Of a stretch of 35,413 nucleotides of DNA, positions 23,504-32,900 are shown in pieces (position 1 is the stretch's first letter; each line of letters starts with the position of its first letter). The DNA is from Hyphomicrobiales bacterium. Lineage in GTDB: Bacteria; Pseudomonadota; Alphaproteobacteria; Rhizobiales; Xanthobacteraceae. The stretch lies in the NCBI GenBank assembly GCA_016185205.1, contig JACPOA010000090.1:1-35413 (forward strand), read 5' to 3'. A program made the translations under genes and the position numbers. The notes under the pieces were generated by a model, which saw only the letters and a program-made list of their open reading frames with translations, was not told the origin of the DNA and did no database searches.

Positions 23504-24838
23504 GTGAATATTGCCGATTTGACGCCGCTGACCGCCCGCCGTGGCGCCCCTTTGCAGGGCCGCGTCCGCGTGCCGGGCGACAAATCGATCTCCCACCGCG
23601 CGCTGATTCTCGGGGCCCTCACGGTCGGCGAAACCACCGTCAGCGGCCTGCTGGAGGGCGAGGACGTCCTGCATACGGCCGCCGCCATGCGCGCGCTCGG
23701 CGCCCGGCTGGAGCGCACGCCGGAGGGCATCTGGCGCATCCAGGGCGTCGGCGTCGGCGGCTTCGCCCAGCCGGCCGGGCCGCTCGATTTCGGCAATTCC
23801 GGCACCGGCTGCCGGCTGGCGATCGGCGCGGTGGCCGGCTCGCCGGTGACCGCGACGTTCGACGGCGATGCCTCGCTGCGCAGCCGGCCGATGCGGCGGG
23901 TGCTCGACCCGCTGGAGAAGATGGGCGCGCGCGTGATCCAGGCGGCCGAAGGCGACCGGCTGCCGCTCACGCTGCGGGGGGCGGCCGATCCGATCCCGAT
24001 CACCTACGAATCGCCGGTGCCGTCGGCGCAGCTCAAGTCGGCGGTGCTGCTGGCGGGGCTCGCCGCCCCGGGTGAGACCACCGTGATCGAAGCCGAGGCT
24101 ACGCGCGACCACACCGAACGGCTGCTCAAGCATTTCGGCGCCAAGCTGACCAGCAAGCCGCATGGCGAGCTTGGCCGCCGCATCACACTGCAGGGCCAGC
24201 CCGAGCTCGATCCCGCCAATGTCGTGGTGCCGGCCGATCCGTCATCGGCGGCGTTTCCTCTTGTTGCGGCGTTGATCGTGCCCGGCTCGGACTTGATCCT
24301 CGAGGCGGTGATGACCAATCCGCTGCGCACCGGTCTGTTCAAGACCCTGCTCGAGATGGGCGCCAATATCGAAACGCTCGCGACGCGCGACGATGGCGGC
24401 GAGGAGGTCGCCGATCTGCGCGTGCGCGCCTGCGCACTCAAGGGCGTCGACGTGCCGGCGGCACGTGCGCCATCGATGATCGACGAATATTTGATCCTGG
24501 CGGTGGCCGCCGCGTTCGCGCAAGGCACCACGCGCATGCGGGGTTTAAAGGAATTGCGCGTCAAGGAATCCGACCGGCTCGCCGCCACCGCCGACATGCT
24601 GCGCGTGAACGGTGTGGACGTTGCAATCGATGGCGACGATCTAGTCGTTCACGGCAAGGGTACGGTCGCCGGTGGCGGCGAAGTTGCCACTCACATGGAT
24701 CACCGCATCGCCATGTCGGCGCTGATGCTGGGGCTCGCCAGCGACAACCCGGTGCGCATCGACGACAGCGCGTTCATCGCCACCAGTTTCCCCGGTTTCG
24801 TCGAGCTCATGCGCTCGCTCGGGGCCGACCTCGCATGA
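23504..24838 (+). CDS. aroA: 3-phosphoshikimate 1-carboxyvinyltransferase (EPSP synthase), class II
   Basis: AroA joins phosphoenolpyruvate to shikimate-3-phosphate in aromatic amino-acid synthesis and is the target of glyphosate. The 444-residue product starts at GTG (23504). It has the class II (CP4-like) pattern: [83 protein letters not shown] and [13 protein letters not shown]. The segment [13 protein letters not shown] has Gly at residue 100, where the glyphosate-tolerant CP4 enzyme has Ala. The stop overlaps the cmk start in ATGA. A repeat lies immediately upstream. Confidence 0.97.
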   Translation: MNIADLTPLTARRGAPLQGRVRVPGDKSISHRALILGALTVGETTVSGLLEGEDVLHTAAAMRALGARLERTPEGIWRIQGVGVGGFAQPAGPLDFGNSGTGCRLAIGAVAGSPVTATFDGDASLRSRPMRRVLDPLEKMGARVIQAAEGDRLPLTLRGAADPIPITYESPVPSAQLKSAVLLAGLAAPGETTVIEAEATRDHTERLLKHFGAKLTSKPHGELGRRITLQGQPELDPANVVVPADPSSAAFPLVAALIVPGSDLILEAVMTNPLRTGLFKTLLEMGANIETLATRDDGGEEVADLRVRACALKGVDVPAARAPSMIDEYLILAVAAAFAQGTTRMRGLKELRVKESDRLAATADMLRVNGVDVAIDGDDLVVHGKGTVAGGGEVATHMDHRIAMSALMLGLASDNPVRIDDSAFIATSFPGFVELMRSLGADLA

Positions 24839-25473
24839 TCATCGCCATCGATGGACCGGCCGCCTCCGGCAAGGGCACGCTCGGCAAGCGGCTGGCCGCC
24901 CATTTTGGCCTGCGCCATCTCGACACCGGGCTGATCTACCGGGCGGTGGCCAAGAGCGTACTCGATGCCGGGGGCCGGCCCGATGACGTTGCCGCCGCCG
25001 TCGCCGCCGCCCAGGCGCTCGATCCGGCCGGCTTCGACGAGACCGCCCTCAAAACACCGGCGGTGGGTGAGGCGGCCTCGCTGGTATCCGCCATCCCGGC
25101 GGTGCGGACCGCTTTGCTGGCGTTTCAGCGCGATTTCGCCGCCAAGCCGCCCGGCGCCGTGCTGGACGGGCGCGATATCGGCACGATCATCTGCCCCGAT
25201 GCCGACGTTAAGATCTACGTCACCGCCACCCCGGAAGTGCGCGCCCGCCGCCGGGCGGCCGAATACCGCGCGCAAGGCAAGGCGATCGACGAGGCCGGCG
25301 TGCTGGCCGACATCCGCAAACGCGACGAACGCGACCAGAACCGCGCCGCCGCCCCCCTCCGGCAAGCCCCGGATGCGCACTTGCTCGATACCACGCATTT
25401 GGATATAGACGCGGCCATGCGGGCCGCCATCGACATCGTCGAGGCCACCCGAGCGGGCCGAGGGCGCGACTGA
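24835..25473 (+). CDS. cmk: Cytidylate kinase
   Basis: Cmk phosphorylates CMP and dCMP with ATP to supply CDP and dCDP. The 212-residue product begins [20 protein letters not shown], with the P-loop GPAASGKG at residues 7-14. It also has [32 protein letters not shown] and [12 protein letters not shown], all family hallmarks. Translation is coupled to aroA by the ATGA overlap. rpsA follows after about 200 bases, the common aroA-cmk-rpsA order. Confidence 0.96.
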   Translation: MIIAIDGPAASGKGTLGKRLAAHFGLRHLDTGLIYRAVAKSVLDAGGRPDDVAAAVAAAQALDPAGFDETALKTPAVGEAASLVSAIPAVRTALLAFQRDFAAKPPGAVLDGRDIGTIICPDADVKIYVTATPEVRARRRAAEYRAQGKAIDEAGVLADIRKRDERDQNRAAAPLRQAPDAHLLDTTHLDIDAAMRAAIDIVEATRAGRGRD

Positions 25474-25671
25474 TCGCCCCTCGCTGTTGGAGGACAAAGC
25501 CCCGCTCGAGCCTCTGCGTAAGGCGCCTGGTTAAAGCTCAATCGTTGCGAACGTACGGTATTAGCGCCGGCCATCCGGATTCCGGGTGGTCGCTGAAGGT
25601 TTTGCCAAGACCTCCGGCCCATTCCTTCGCAACTTCATTCAAACCCCCGGCGCAGGCAAACAGGAGACTAC

Positions 25672-27414
25672 ATGGCCACCGCTGCTGCACCCTCGCGTGA
25701 AGACTTCGCCGCGATGCTCGAAGAGTCCTTCCATACCGGCAATCTGCAGGAAGGCGCCGTCATCAAGGGCACGATCGTCGGGATCGAAAAGGACATGGCC
25801 GTCATCGACGTCGGCCTGAAGACCGAAGGCCGCGTGGCGCTGCGCGAATTCGCCGCCCCCGGCCGGCCGAATGAATTGAAGATTGGCGACAGTGTCGAAG
25901 TCTATCTGGAGCGCGTCGAGAACGCGCTCGGCGAAGCGGTGCTCTCGCGCGACAAGGCGCGGCGCGAGGAAAGCTGGGGCAAGCTGGAGACCGCGTTCAA
26001 GAACAACGAGAAGGTCTCGGGCGTCATCTTCAACCAGGTCAAGGGCGGCTTCACCGTCGATCTCGACGGCGCCGTGGCCTTCCTGCCGCGCAGCCAGGTC
26101 GACATCCGCCCGATCCGCGACGTCACCCCGCTGATGAACGTGCCGCAATCGTTCCAGATCCTGAAGATGGATCGCCGCCGCGGCAACATCGTGGTGTCCC
26201 GCCGCACCGTGCTGGAAGAGACGCGCGCCGAGCAGCGCCAGGAGCTGGTGCAGAATCTCGAAGAGGGCCAAGTCATCGACGGCGTGGTCAAGAACATCAC
26301 CGATTATGGTGCCTTTGTCGATCTTGGCGGTATTGACGGTCTACTGCACGTCACCGACATCGCCTGGCGCAGAGTCAACCATCCGACCGAAGTGCTCAAT
26401 ATCGGCCAGTCGGTGAAGGTCAAGATCATCAAGATCAACCACGAGACCCACCGAATCTCACTGGGAATGAAACAACTGCTCGACGATCCGTGGCAGGGCA
26501 TCGAGGCCAAGTATCCGGTCGCCGCCCGCTTCAAGGGCCGCGTCACCAACATCACCGACTACGGCGCCTTCGTGGAGCTGGAGCCCGGCATCGAGGGCCT
26601 GATCCACGTCTCGGAAATGTCGTGGACCAAGAAGAACGTGCATCCCGGCAAGATCGTCTCCACGTCGCAAGAGGTCGAGGTGCAGATCCTCGAAGTCGAT
26701 CCGGTCAAGCGCCGTATTTCGCTCGGCCTCAAGCAGACCATGCGCAATCCGTGGGAAGTCTTCGTCGAGAAGCATCCGCCGGGCTCGACGGTCGAAGGCG
26801 AGGTCAAGAACAAGACCGAGTTCGGCCTGTTCCTCGGCCTCGACGGCGAAGTCGACGGCATGGTGCATTTGTCGGACCTGGACTGGAAGCGTCCGGGCGA
26901 GCAGGTCATCGAGGAATACAAGAAGGGCGACATGGTCAAGGCGCAGGTGCTCGACGTCGACGTCGAGAAGGAGCGCATTTCGCTTGGAATAAAACAACTC
27001 GCGGGCGATCCGATGGCTACTGCCGGCGATCTCAAGAAGGGCTCGGTGGTCACCTGCGAAGTGACCGAAGTGAAGGAAGCCGGCATCGAGGTCAAGATTA
27101 CCGGCACCGACCTCACCGCGTTCATCAAGCGCTCGGAACTCGCGCGCGAGCGTGGCGACCAGAACCCCGAACGCTTTGCCGTCGGGCAAAAAGTTGACGC
27201 CCGCGTCACTCAGTTCGATCGCAAGACCCACAAGGTCGCCGTCTCCATCAAGGCGCTGGAAGTCGCCGAGGAGAAGGAAGCGCTGGCGCAATACGGCTCG
27301 GCCGACTCGGGCGCCTCGCTCGGCGACATCCTGGGCGCCGCGCTCAAGCAGCGGGCCGGCGACAAGGCGGAGACCGAAGCCGACAAGGCGGAGACCGAAA
27401 AGGCCGGGGAATAG
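25672..27414 (+). CDS. rpsA: 30S ribosomal protein S1
   Basis: S1 binds mRNA leaders and helps the 30S subunit unfold and load them. The 580-residue product has six S1 (OB-fold) repeats at roughly residues 26-95, 112-178, 196-264, 281-351, 368-438 and 455-523. The third and fourth show NITDYGAFVDLGGIDGLLHV and NITDYGAFVELEPGIEGLIHV. The ATG at 25672 is preceded by AGGAGA. The C-terminal tail carries a tandem seven-residue repeat, DKAETEA / DKAETEK, from an 18-base direct repeat at 27361-27399. A strong terminator follows at 27447. Confidence 0.98.
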   Translation: MATAAAPSREDFAAMLEESFHTGNLQEGAVIKGTIVGIEKDMAVIDVGLKTEGRVALREFAAPGRPNELKIGDSVEVYLERVENALGEAVLSRDKARREESWGKLETAFKNNEKVSGVIFNQVKGGFTVDLDGAVAFLPRSQVDIRPIRDVTPLMNVPQSFQILKMDRRRGNIVVSRRTVLEETRAEQRQELVQNLEEGQVIDGVVKNITDYGAFVDLGGIDGLLHVTDIAWRRVNHPTEVLNIGQSVKVKIIKINHETHRISLGMKQLLDDPWQGIEAKYPVAARFKGRVTNITDYGAFVELEPGIEGLIHVSEMSWTKKNVHPGKIVSTSQEVEVQILEVDPVKRRISLGLKQTMRNPWEVFVEKHPPGSTVEGEVKNKTEFGLFLGLDGEVDGMVHLSDLDWKRPGEQVIEEYKKGDMVKAQVLDVDVEKERISLGIKQLAGDPMATAGDLKKGSVVTCEVTEVKEAGIEVKITGTDLTAFIKRSELARERGDQNPERFAVGQKVDARVTQFDRKTHKVAVSIKALEVAEEKEALAQYGSADSGASLGDILGAALKQRAGDKAETEADKAETEKAGE

Positions 27415-27446
27415 GCCTCAACCGCCAATTCTGCTGGCAAGAAACG

Positions 27447-27474
27447 AACCCCCGGGCTTGCCCCGGGGGTTTTT
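27447..27474 (+). terminator. Rho-independent terminator after rpsA
   Basis: The stem AACCCCCGGG (27447-27456) and CCCGGGGGTT (27462-27471) encloses a five-base loop, CTTGC, and is followed by a T run to 27474. It lies about 30 bases after the rpsA stop codon. Confidence 0.9.
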
Positions 27475-27565
27475 CGTATTGCCTTGAGCTTGCCAAAACC
27501 GGGCCGGATAAGGGTCGGCGCGGTGTAATATCGAGTCCACGATTCGACGAAAAGGAGCCGCCGCC

Positions 27566-28540
27566 ATGTCGCTCGATGCCGATGCCATCGTCGATCGCCG
27601 CCGCCTGCGGCGCAAGCTCACCTTCTGGCGCGTCAGCGCGATCGCGATCGTCCTGCTCGCGGTCGTCGGCGCGGCCATCGCGCTGGTGCCCGGCAGCCGC
27701 TTGATGCCGGCCGGCGCCTATATCGCCCGCATCAAGGTGCAGGGCCTGATCCGCAACAACCAGGATCGCGTCGAGGCGCTGGATCGCCTGGGCAAGTCGC
27801 GCGCGCGCGCGGTGATCGTGCATCTCGATAGTCCGGGCGGCACCACCGCCGGCTCCGAGCAGCTTTACGCCTCGCTGCGCGAGTTGCAGGCGAAGAAGCC
27901 GATGGTTGTGGTGGTCGACGGGCTCGCCGTCTCCGGCGCCTATATCGCGGCGCTGTCGAGCGAGCACATCATCGCGCAGGACACCTCGCTGGTCGGCTCG
28001 ATCGGTGTGCTGTTCCAGTATCCGAATTTCACCGACGTGCTCAAGACCATCGGCATCAAGGTCGAGGAGATCAAGTCCTCGCCGCTCAAGGCGGCGCCCA
28101 ACGGCTTCGAGCCGACCAGCCCTGAGGCGCGCGCCGCCATCGAGGCGATCGTGCTCGACTCCTATGCCTGGTTCAAAGGTCTGGTGAAAGACCGCCGCCA
28201 GCTTGATGACACGCAACTCGCGCGCGTGGCCGACGGCCGCGTGTTCACCGGCCGCCAGGCGGTCGGCTTGAAGCTGGTCGACAGCCTCGGCAACGAAAGG
28301 ACCGCGCTGGCCTGGCTGGAGAAGGAAAAGAAGGTGCCGGCCGGAACGCCGGTGCGCGATGTCTCGCTGGCGCCGCGATTCAGCGAGTTTTCCTTCCTGC
28401 ATGTGGCGGCCTGGACCTTCCAGGCGGTGGGCCTTTCCGCCGTTGCGCAGCGCATCGAGGAGTGGGGTGCGGTGCAAGCGATCGAGCGGCTGAACCTTGA
28501 CGGTCTCTTGGCGCTTTGGCACCCTGCCGCCTCCAACTGA
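27566..28540 (+). CDS. sppA: Signal peptide peptidase SppA (short, Ser-Lys type)
   Basis: SppA is an inner-membrane serine protease that degrades cleaved signal peptides. The 324-residue product has one membrane segment (about residues 22-42, [19 protein letters not shown]) and an S49 peptidase domain. The catalytic Ser123 is in [10 protein letters not shown] and Lys175 in [11 protein letters not shown]. The blocks [11 protein letters not shown] and [15 protein letters not shown] are diagnostic. It is the half-size form with one protease domain. ihfB follows after 17 bases. Confidence 0.94.
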   Translation: MSLDADAIVDRRRLRRKLTFWRVSAIAIVLLAVVGAAIALVPGSRLMPAGAYIARIKVQGLIRNNQDRVEALDRLGKSRARAVIVHLDSPGGTTAGSEQLYASLRELQAKKPMVVVVDGLAVSGAYIAALSSEHIIAQDTSLVGSIGVLFQYPNFTDVLKTIGIKVEEIKSSPLKAAPNGFEPTSPEARAAIEAIVLDSYAWFKGLVKDRRQLDDTQLARVADGRVFTGRQAVGLKLVDSLGNERTALAWLEKEKKVPAGTPVRDVSLAPRFSEFSFLHVAAWTFQAVGLSAVAQRIEEWGAVQAIERLNLDGLLALWHPAASN

Positions 28541-28557
28541 GCAGCAAGGCGGCATCG

Positions 28558-28848
28558 ATGATCAAGTCCGAGCTCGTGCAGCGTATCGCCGCCCAGAACC
28601 CCCATCTTTATCAGCGCGACGTCGAGAACATCGTCAACGCCATCCTCGGCGAGATCACCGGCGCCATGGCGCAGGGCGACCGCGTCGAACTGCGCGGCTT
28701 CGGCGCCTTTTCGGTCAAGCACCGGCCGGCCCGCACCGGCCGTAACCCGCGCACCGGCGCGCATGTCTCGGTCGAGCGGAAGTCGGTGCCGTTCTTCAAG
28801 ACCGGCAAGGAAATGCGCGAGCGCCTGAACAAGACCGGGGCGGTGTAG
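28558..28848 (+). CDS. ihfB: Integration host factor subunit beta
   Basis: IHF is a heterodimer that bends DNA at specific sites and supports transcription (including at sigma-54 promoters), recombination and replication. The 96-residue product has [43 protein letters not shown] and the DNA-binding arm [15 protein letters not shown]. The ATG at 28558 gives the family start. It is in a likely operon with sppA. IHF beta rather than HU is indicated by the MIKSEL start and the GRNPRTG arm. Confidence 0.95.
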   Translation: MIKSELVQRIAAQNPHLYQRDVENIVNAILGEITGAMAQGDRVELRGFGAFSVKHRPARTGRNPRTGAHVSVERKSVPFFKTGKEMRERLNKTGAV

Positions 28849-28908
28849 GGGCTTCGTGTCCCGGACAAGCGAAGGCGGGCATTAGCGAGCGCGCACGAAT
28901 TGAAATAA

Positions 28909-28994
28909 CATGGCCGGGCTTGTCCCGGCCATCCACGTCTTTAGGATCGAACAAACAGCAAGACGTGGATGCCCGGCACAAGGCCGGGCATGAC
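28909..28994. repeat. GTCAT...ATGAC family palindromic repeat, second close copy of 1750-1832
   Basis: It reads CATGGCCGGGCTTGTCCCGG then CCATCCACGTCTT, a loop of about 18 bases, then AAGACGTGGATGCCCGGCAC then AAGGCCGGGCATGAC. Both arms match 1752-1832 almost base for base while the loop differs. It lies between ihfB and lapA, ending 12 bases before the lapA start. Confidence 0.88.
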
Positions 28995-29006
28995 GAAGGC
29001 ATTGCC

Positions 29007-29378
29007 ATGTTCCGCAAAATCGTCACGACGATCATTGTCGTTCCGCTGGCGGTGGTCATCATCGCCTTCGCGGTGGCCAACCGGCAGGCGGTGACGGTGT
29101 CGTTCGATCCGTTCTCTGCGGTGAGCCCGGCCTATGCGGCGACGCTGCCGCTGTTCGCGGTGATCTTCGCCGTGCTGATCCTCGGCGTGCTGATCGGCGG
29201 CATCGCCGCCTGGCTCGGCCAGGGCAAATGGCGGCGCGCCGCCCGCAAGCTCGATGCCGAGCTGCGTGCCCTGCGACAGGAAACCGATCTTCGGCACGCG
29301 CGCGAGGACTATCGCAGTCCCCCGCCATCGCCGGCCGACCAGCCGCCGCTGCCGGTCATTGCGCCGCCGGGGCCCTAA
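29007..29378 (+). CDS. lapA: LapA / DUF1049 family membrane protein
   Basis: A 123-residue inner-membrane protein with two hydrophobic segments (about residues 4-22 and 42-65), the second followed by GGIAAWLGQGKWRRAARKLDAEL. This pattern marks the lipopolysaccharide assembly protein A (DUF1049) domain. In E. coli LapA works with LapB in controlling LPS synthesis through FtsH and LpxC; whether that holds here is not known. The C-terminus is a Pro-rich cytoplasmic tail. The ATG at 29007 was chosen since longer frames run into the repeat at 28909-28994. Confidence 0.85.
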   Translation: MFRKIVTTIIVVPLAVVIIAFAVANRQAVTVSFDPFSAVSPAYAATLPLFAVIFAVLILGVLIGGIAAWLGQGKWRRAARKLDAELRALRQETDLRHAREDYRSPPPSPADQPPLPVIAPPGP

Positions 29379-29446
29379 CACCCGCGGTTGCGGGTCGCCT
29401 TACAAGTAAAGCCCTCGATGTGCTATAGATTTAAGGCGAGAACGCC

Positions 29447-29740
29447 ATGAATATCCAGAGCATCGACCGCCGTATTCTGCTGACCCATCTGCATGCCGTG
29501 GAGGAAAAATTTCCCCTGCGGTTCGTCGGCCTGTTGGAGCAGGGCAGCGCGACCCACGTGTTTGGCGACGATGCCGTCTCCTTGCTGGCCGAAAAGTGCG
29601 AGGGCCTGTCTTACCTGGGCGTTACTGGCGCCGAAGCCGACCTCTCGGACCGGCTCGGGCGTCCGGTTGGAATCATTCTGCGCAGCGAACTGCATGGCAA
29701 CGATGAAAAACGCGTCCTTGCCGGACTCAAGCCGATATGA
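29447..29740 (+). CDS. MNT-type nucleotidyltransferase-like antitoxin, degenerate active site
   Basis: A 97-residue protein placed as the first gene of a HEPN/MNT pair. The core HAVEEKFPLRFVGLLEQGSAT resembles the strand-turn leading to the GS motif of minimal nucleotidyltransferases (Gly33-Ser34). The C-terminal DLSDRLGRPVGIILRSEL resembles the usual LEELLGRPVDLV segment. The catalytic SDIDL block seems to read DDAVSL (residues 41-46), so the second Asp of D-x-D is missing. In active pairs this enzyme AMPylates the HEPN toxin. Its stop overlaps the next start in ATGA. The family call depends largely on the partner. Confidence 0.62.
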   Translation: MNIQSIDRRILLTHLHAVEEKFPLRFVGLLEQGSATHVFGDDAVSLLAEKCEGLSYLGVTGAEADLSDRLGRPVGIILRSELHGNDEKRVLAGLKPI

Positions 29741-30081
29741 ACGATCGGTCGGCGCTGGAGTGGTTGAGTGAAGCGCGCGACTATGCTCTGGAAGTCCAGA
29801 AGCTCGCGAGCGGCCTAAGTCAAAAGACGTTTGACGACGACCGCCGAACCCAGTTCGCGCTGTGCTTTTGCCTTATCGTGGTCGGCGAAGCATTGAATCG
29901 GGTGCCGAAAGACGTGCAGGCCCTTGCGCCCGACATCCATTGGGTCACCGTCATTGGCTTACGGAATCGGTTGGTGCACAGCTACTGGCTGATTGACACC
30001 CAGATCATATTGCGTATCGCACAGGCGGACATTTCTGCGCTGGTATCGTCGATAGACCGGCTTGTAGAGAAGATTAGATAA
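29737..30081 (+). CDS. HEPN-domain toxin (HepT / DUF86 family)
   Basis: A 114-residue all-helical protein with the HEPN RNase signature RNRLVHSYW (Arg76-x4-His81-x-Tyr83). ALCFCLIVVGEALNRVP, with a conserved Glu, precedes it and LIDTQIILRIAQADI follows. HepT proteins cleave RNA and are silenced by AMPylation of the Tyr in RX4HXY by the MNT partner. All three key residues are intact here. The gene overlaps its partner by ATGA. Its TAA stop (30079-30081) shares a base with the trpF ATG, forming TAATG, so it could be coupled to the tryptophan genes. Confidence 0.85.
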   Translation: MNDRSALEWLSEARDYALEVQKLASGLSQKTFDDDRRTQFALCFCLIVVGEALNRVPKDVQALAPDIHWVTVIGLRNRLVHSYWLIDTQIILRIAQADISALVSSIDRLVEKIR

Positions 30082-30764
30082 TGCCCCTCTTGATCAAAAT
30101 CTGCGGCCTCAAGACCCCGGAAACGCTTGATGTGGCGCTGGAATCCGGTGCTGATCTGGTCGGCTTCGTGTTCTTTCCGCCGAGCCCGCGCACCATCGGG
30201 CTGGAGGCGGCGCGCACGCTGGGCGCCCGCGTGCACGGCCGCGCCGGCAAGGTCGCGCTGACGGTCAACGCCACCGACGAGACGCTGGGCGCCATCGTCG
30301 AGGCGCTGGCGCCCGACATGCTGCAGCTGCACGGCAGCGAGCCGCCCGAGCGGGTGGCGGTGGTGCGCAGCCGCTTCGGCCTGCCGGTGATGAAAGCGCT
30401 GCCGATTGCCGAGCGCTCCGACCTGTCGCCGATCCGCATTTACGCTCATGTCGCCGACCGCATCATCTTCGATGCGCGCGCGCCGGAGACAGCCACGCGG
30501 CCGGGCGGCCTGGGCCAGCCGTTCGACTGGACGCTGCTCAAGGGCGTCGATCCGGGCGTGCCGTTCATGCTGTCGGGCGGGCTCGATATGGATAACGTCG
30601 CCGAGGCGCTCCGCATCACCAATGCGCCGGGCGTCGATGTGTCCTCCGGCGTCGAGCGCAGCGCCGGCGTCAAGGACCCCGCCAAGATCCGCGCCTTCAT
30701 CCGCGCCGCGCGCGCCGCCGACATCCTGCCGCTCGGCGTATCGAGCATCGTGAGCAGCCCATGA
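30081..30764 (+). CDS. trpF: Phosphoribosylanthranilate isomerase
   Basis: TrpF converts phosphoribosylanthranilate to the carboxyphenylamino-deoxyribulose phosphate in tryptophan synthesis. The 227-residue TIM barrel starts [20 protein letters not shown], with the catalytic Cys in KICGL. It also has [34 protein letters not shown] with the catalytic Asp, [11 protein letters not shown] and [15 protein letters not shown]. It lies directly after the HEPN toxin (TAATG) and overlaps trpB by ATGA. trpF-trpB-trpA is the usual alphaproteobacterial order, separate from trpE and trpGDC. Confidence 0.97.
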   Translation: MPLLIKICGLKTPETLDVALESGADLVGFVFFPPSPRTIGLEAARTLGARVHGRAGKVALTVNATDETLGAIVEALAPDMLQLHGSEPPERVAVVRSRFGLPVMKALPIAERSDLSPIRIYAHVADRIIFDARAPETATRPGGLGQPFDWTLLKGVDPGVPFMLSGGLDMDNVAEALRITNAPGVDVSSGVERSAGVKDPAKIRAFIRAARAADILPLGVSSIVSSP

Positions 30765-32008
30765 GCGCGCCGCAGCCCAATTCCTTCCGCACCGGCCCCG
30801 ACGAGCGCGGGCATTTCGGCATCTATGGCGGCCGCTTCGTCGCCGAAACGCTGATGCCGCTGATCCTCGAGTTGGAAAAGGCGTACGCGCAGGCCAAGGC
30901 CGATCCGAAATATCAGCAGGAGATGGACGGCCATCTGGCGAATTATGTCGGGCGGCCGTCGCCGCTTTATTTCGCCGAACGGCTCACCGAACATTTAAGA
31001 AAGACGGCCTCCGGCCTTTCGGCTGGCGGCGCGAAAATCTATTTCAAGCGCGAGGAGCTCAACCACACCGGCGCGCACAAGGTGAACAACGTGCTGGGCC
31101 AGATCATGCTGGCTCTGCGCATGGGCAAGAAGCGCATCATCGCCGAGACCGGCGCCGGCATGCATGGGGTGGCCACCGCCACGCTGTGCGCCAAATTCGG
31201 CCTGCCCTGCATCGTCTATATGGGCGCGGTCGATGTCGAGCGGCAGAAGCCGAACGTGCTGCGCATGCGGATGCTGGGCGCCGAGGTGCGCGCCGTCGAG
31301 TCGGGTTCCAAGACCCTTAAAGACGCGATGAACGAAGCGCTGCGCGACTGGGTCAGCAATGTCGCCGACACGTTCTACTGCATCGGCACGGTCGCCGGCC
31401 CGCATCCCTATCCCGCCATGGTGCGCGATTTCCAGTCGATCATCGGCCACGAGACGCGCGAGCAGATGCAGGCCGCCGAGGGCCGGTTGCCGGATTCGCT
31501 GATCGCCTGCATCGGCGGCGGCTCCAACGCCATGGGCCTGTTCCATCCGTTCCTCGACGATCGCGCCATCGAAATCTACGGCGTGGAAGCCGCCGGCCAC
31601 GGCCTCAAGAGCGGCAAGCACGCGGCCTCGATCGCTGGCGGCAAGGCCGGCGTGCTGCACGGCAATCGCACTTATTTGCTGATGGACGACGACGGACAAA
31701 TTGAAGAAGCGCACTCTATCTCTGCCGGTCTCGATTATCCCGGCATCGGGCCCGAGCATGCCTGGCTCCACGACATGGGCCGGGTGCAATTTCTGTCGGC
31801 GACCGACGACGAAGCGGTGGCGGCGTTCCAGCTGTGCAGCAAGTTGGAGGGCATCATCCCGGCGCTGGAGCCGGCGCACGCGCTGGCGCGCGTACTCGAC
31901 CTGGCGCCGAGCAAACCGAAAGACCACCTGATGGTGCTCAACATGTCGGGGCGCGGCGACAAGGATTTGGACTCGGTGGCGGCGTTTCTGGAAAGCAAGA
32001 AGCGATGA
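30761..32008 (+). CDS. trpB: Tryptophan synthase beta chain
   Basis: TrpB condenses indole with serine on a pyridoxal phosphate cofactor, taking indole through a tunnel from TrpA. The 415-residue product has the PLP lysine in [24 protein letters not shown], the phosphate-binding loop [13 protein letters not shown] and [11 protein letters not shown]. Length and motif order are normal. It is coupled on both sides by ATGA overlaps, to trpF and trpA, matching a stoichiometric complex. Confidence 0.98.
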   Translation: MSAPQPNSFRTGPDERGHFGIYGGRFVAETLMPLILELEKAYAQAKADPKYQQEMDGHLANYVGRPSPLYFAERLTEHLRKTASGLSAGGAKIYFKREELNHTGAHKVNNVLGQIMLALRMGKKRIIAETGAGMHGVATATLCAKFGLPCIVYMGAVDVERQKPNVLRMRMLGAEVRAVESGSKTLKDAMNEALRDWVSNVADTFYCIGTVAGPHPYPAMVRDFQSIIGHETREQMQAAEGRLPDSLIACIGGGSNAMGLFHPFLDDRAIEIYGVEAAGHGLKSGKHAASIAGGKAGVLHGNRTYLLMDDDGQIEEAHSISAGLDYPGIGPEHAWLHDMGRVQFLSATDDEAVAAFQLCSKLEGIIPALEPAHALARVLDLAPSKPKDHLMVLNMSGRGDKDLDSVAAFLESKKR

Positions 32009-32844
32009 GCACCCGCATCGACAGGCGCTTCGCCGCGTTGAAACAGGAAGGCCGCGCCGCGCTGGTGACCTTCACCATGGCGGGCGATCCCGACGCCGAC
32101 ACCTCGCTCGCCATCGCCAAGGCTTTGCCGAAAGCCGGCGCCGACGTGATCGAGCTCGGCATGCCGTTCACCGATCCGATGGCCGATGGCCCGGCGATCC
32201 AGGCCGCCGGCCTGCGCGCACTGAAAGCCGGGGCGCGCACGAGCAAGACGCTGGCGCTGGTACGCGAATTCCGCAAGAGCGACGACGCCACCCCGATCGT
32301 GCTGATGGGCTACTACAATCCGATCTACATTTACGGCGTCGACAAGTTTCTGATCGACGCCAAGGCGGCCGGCGTCGATGGGCTGATTGTCGTGGACTTG
32401 CCGCCCGAGGAAGACGAGGAATTGTGCCTGCCGGCGCTCAAGGCCGGCCTGAACTTCATCCGTCTCGCCACGCCGACCACCGACGATAAGCGGCTGCCGG
32501 CGGTGCTCAGCAATACCTCGGGCTTCGTCTATTACGTGTCGATTGCCGGCGTCACCGGCTCGGCCGCGCCCGATGCGGGCAAGGTCGCCGCTGCGGTGGC
32601 GCGCATCAAGCGGCACACGAAATTGCCGGTCGCGGTCGGTTTCGGCGTGAAGAGCGCCGAGCAGGCGCGCGCCATCGCGGCATGCGCCGACGCCGTGGTG
32701 GTCGGCTCGGCGTTGGTGGACGCGCTGTGCAAGAGCCTCGATAACAGCGGCAAGGCCGGCCTCGGCACGGTCAAGGCGGTGACCGATCTGGTGGCGGAAT
32801 TGGCGCAAGGCGTGCGTGCGGCCCGCCGCGTGGCGGCGACCTGA
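32005..32844 (+). CDS. trpA: Tryptophan synthase alpha chain
   Basis: TrpA cleaves indole-3-glycerol phosphate to indole and glyceraldehyde-3-phosphate. The 279-residue TIM barrel has the catalytic Glu in [16 protein letters not shown] with the following Asp, [37 protein letters not shown] and the phosphate site [13 protein letters not shown]. The ATG at 32005 overlaps the trpB stop in ATGA; the frame is open further upstream inside trpB, but that part is shadow. accD follows after 56 bases. Confidence 0.97.
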   Translation: MSTRIDRRFAALKQEGRAALVTFTMAGDPDADTSLAIAKALPKAGADVIELGMPFTDPMADGPAIQAAGLRALKAGARTSKTLALVREFRKSDDATPIVLMGYYNPIYIYGVDKFLIDAKAAGVDGLIVVDLPPEEDEELCLPALKAGLNFIRLATPTTDDKRLPAVLSNTSGFVYYVSIAGVTGSAAPDAGKVAAAVARIKRHTKLPVAVGFGVKSAEQARAIAACADAVVVGSALVDALCKSLDNSGKAGLGTVKAVTDLVAELAQGVRAARRVAAT

Positions 32845-32870
32845 CCATCCGCCAAAGTGGTTGTTATAAT
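32841..32870 (+). promoter_or_regulatory. Candidate promoter for accD
   Basis: CTGACC (32841-32846), an 18-base spacer and a perfect TATAAT (32865-32870) lie about 30 bases before the accD start, in a locally AT-rich stretch. The -35 match is weak. A second AT-rich block, TTATATAGG, follows. Confidence 0.35.
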
Positions 32871-32900
32871 AACGTCGAATCGTTCTTATATAGGTTAGCC

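Noticed and set aside
25474-25671. rpsA promoter
   Set aside because: The leader has a clear AGGAGA ribosome site, but I could not find a convincing -35/-10 pair by eye, so none is listed.
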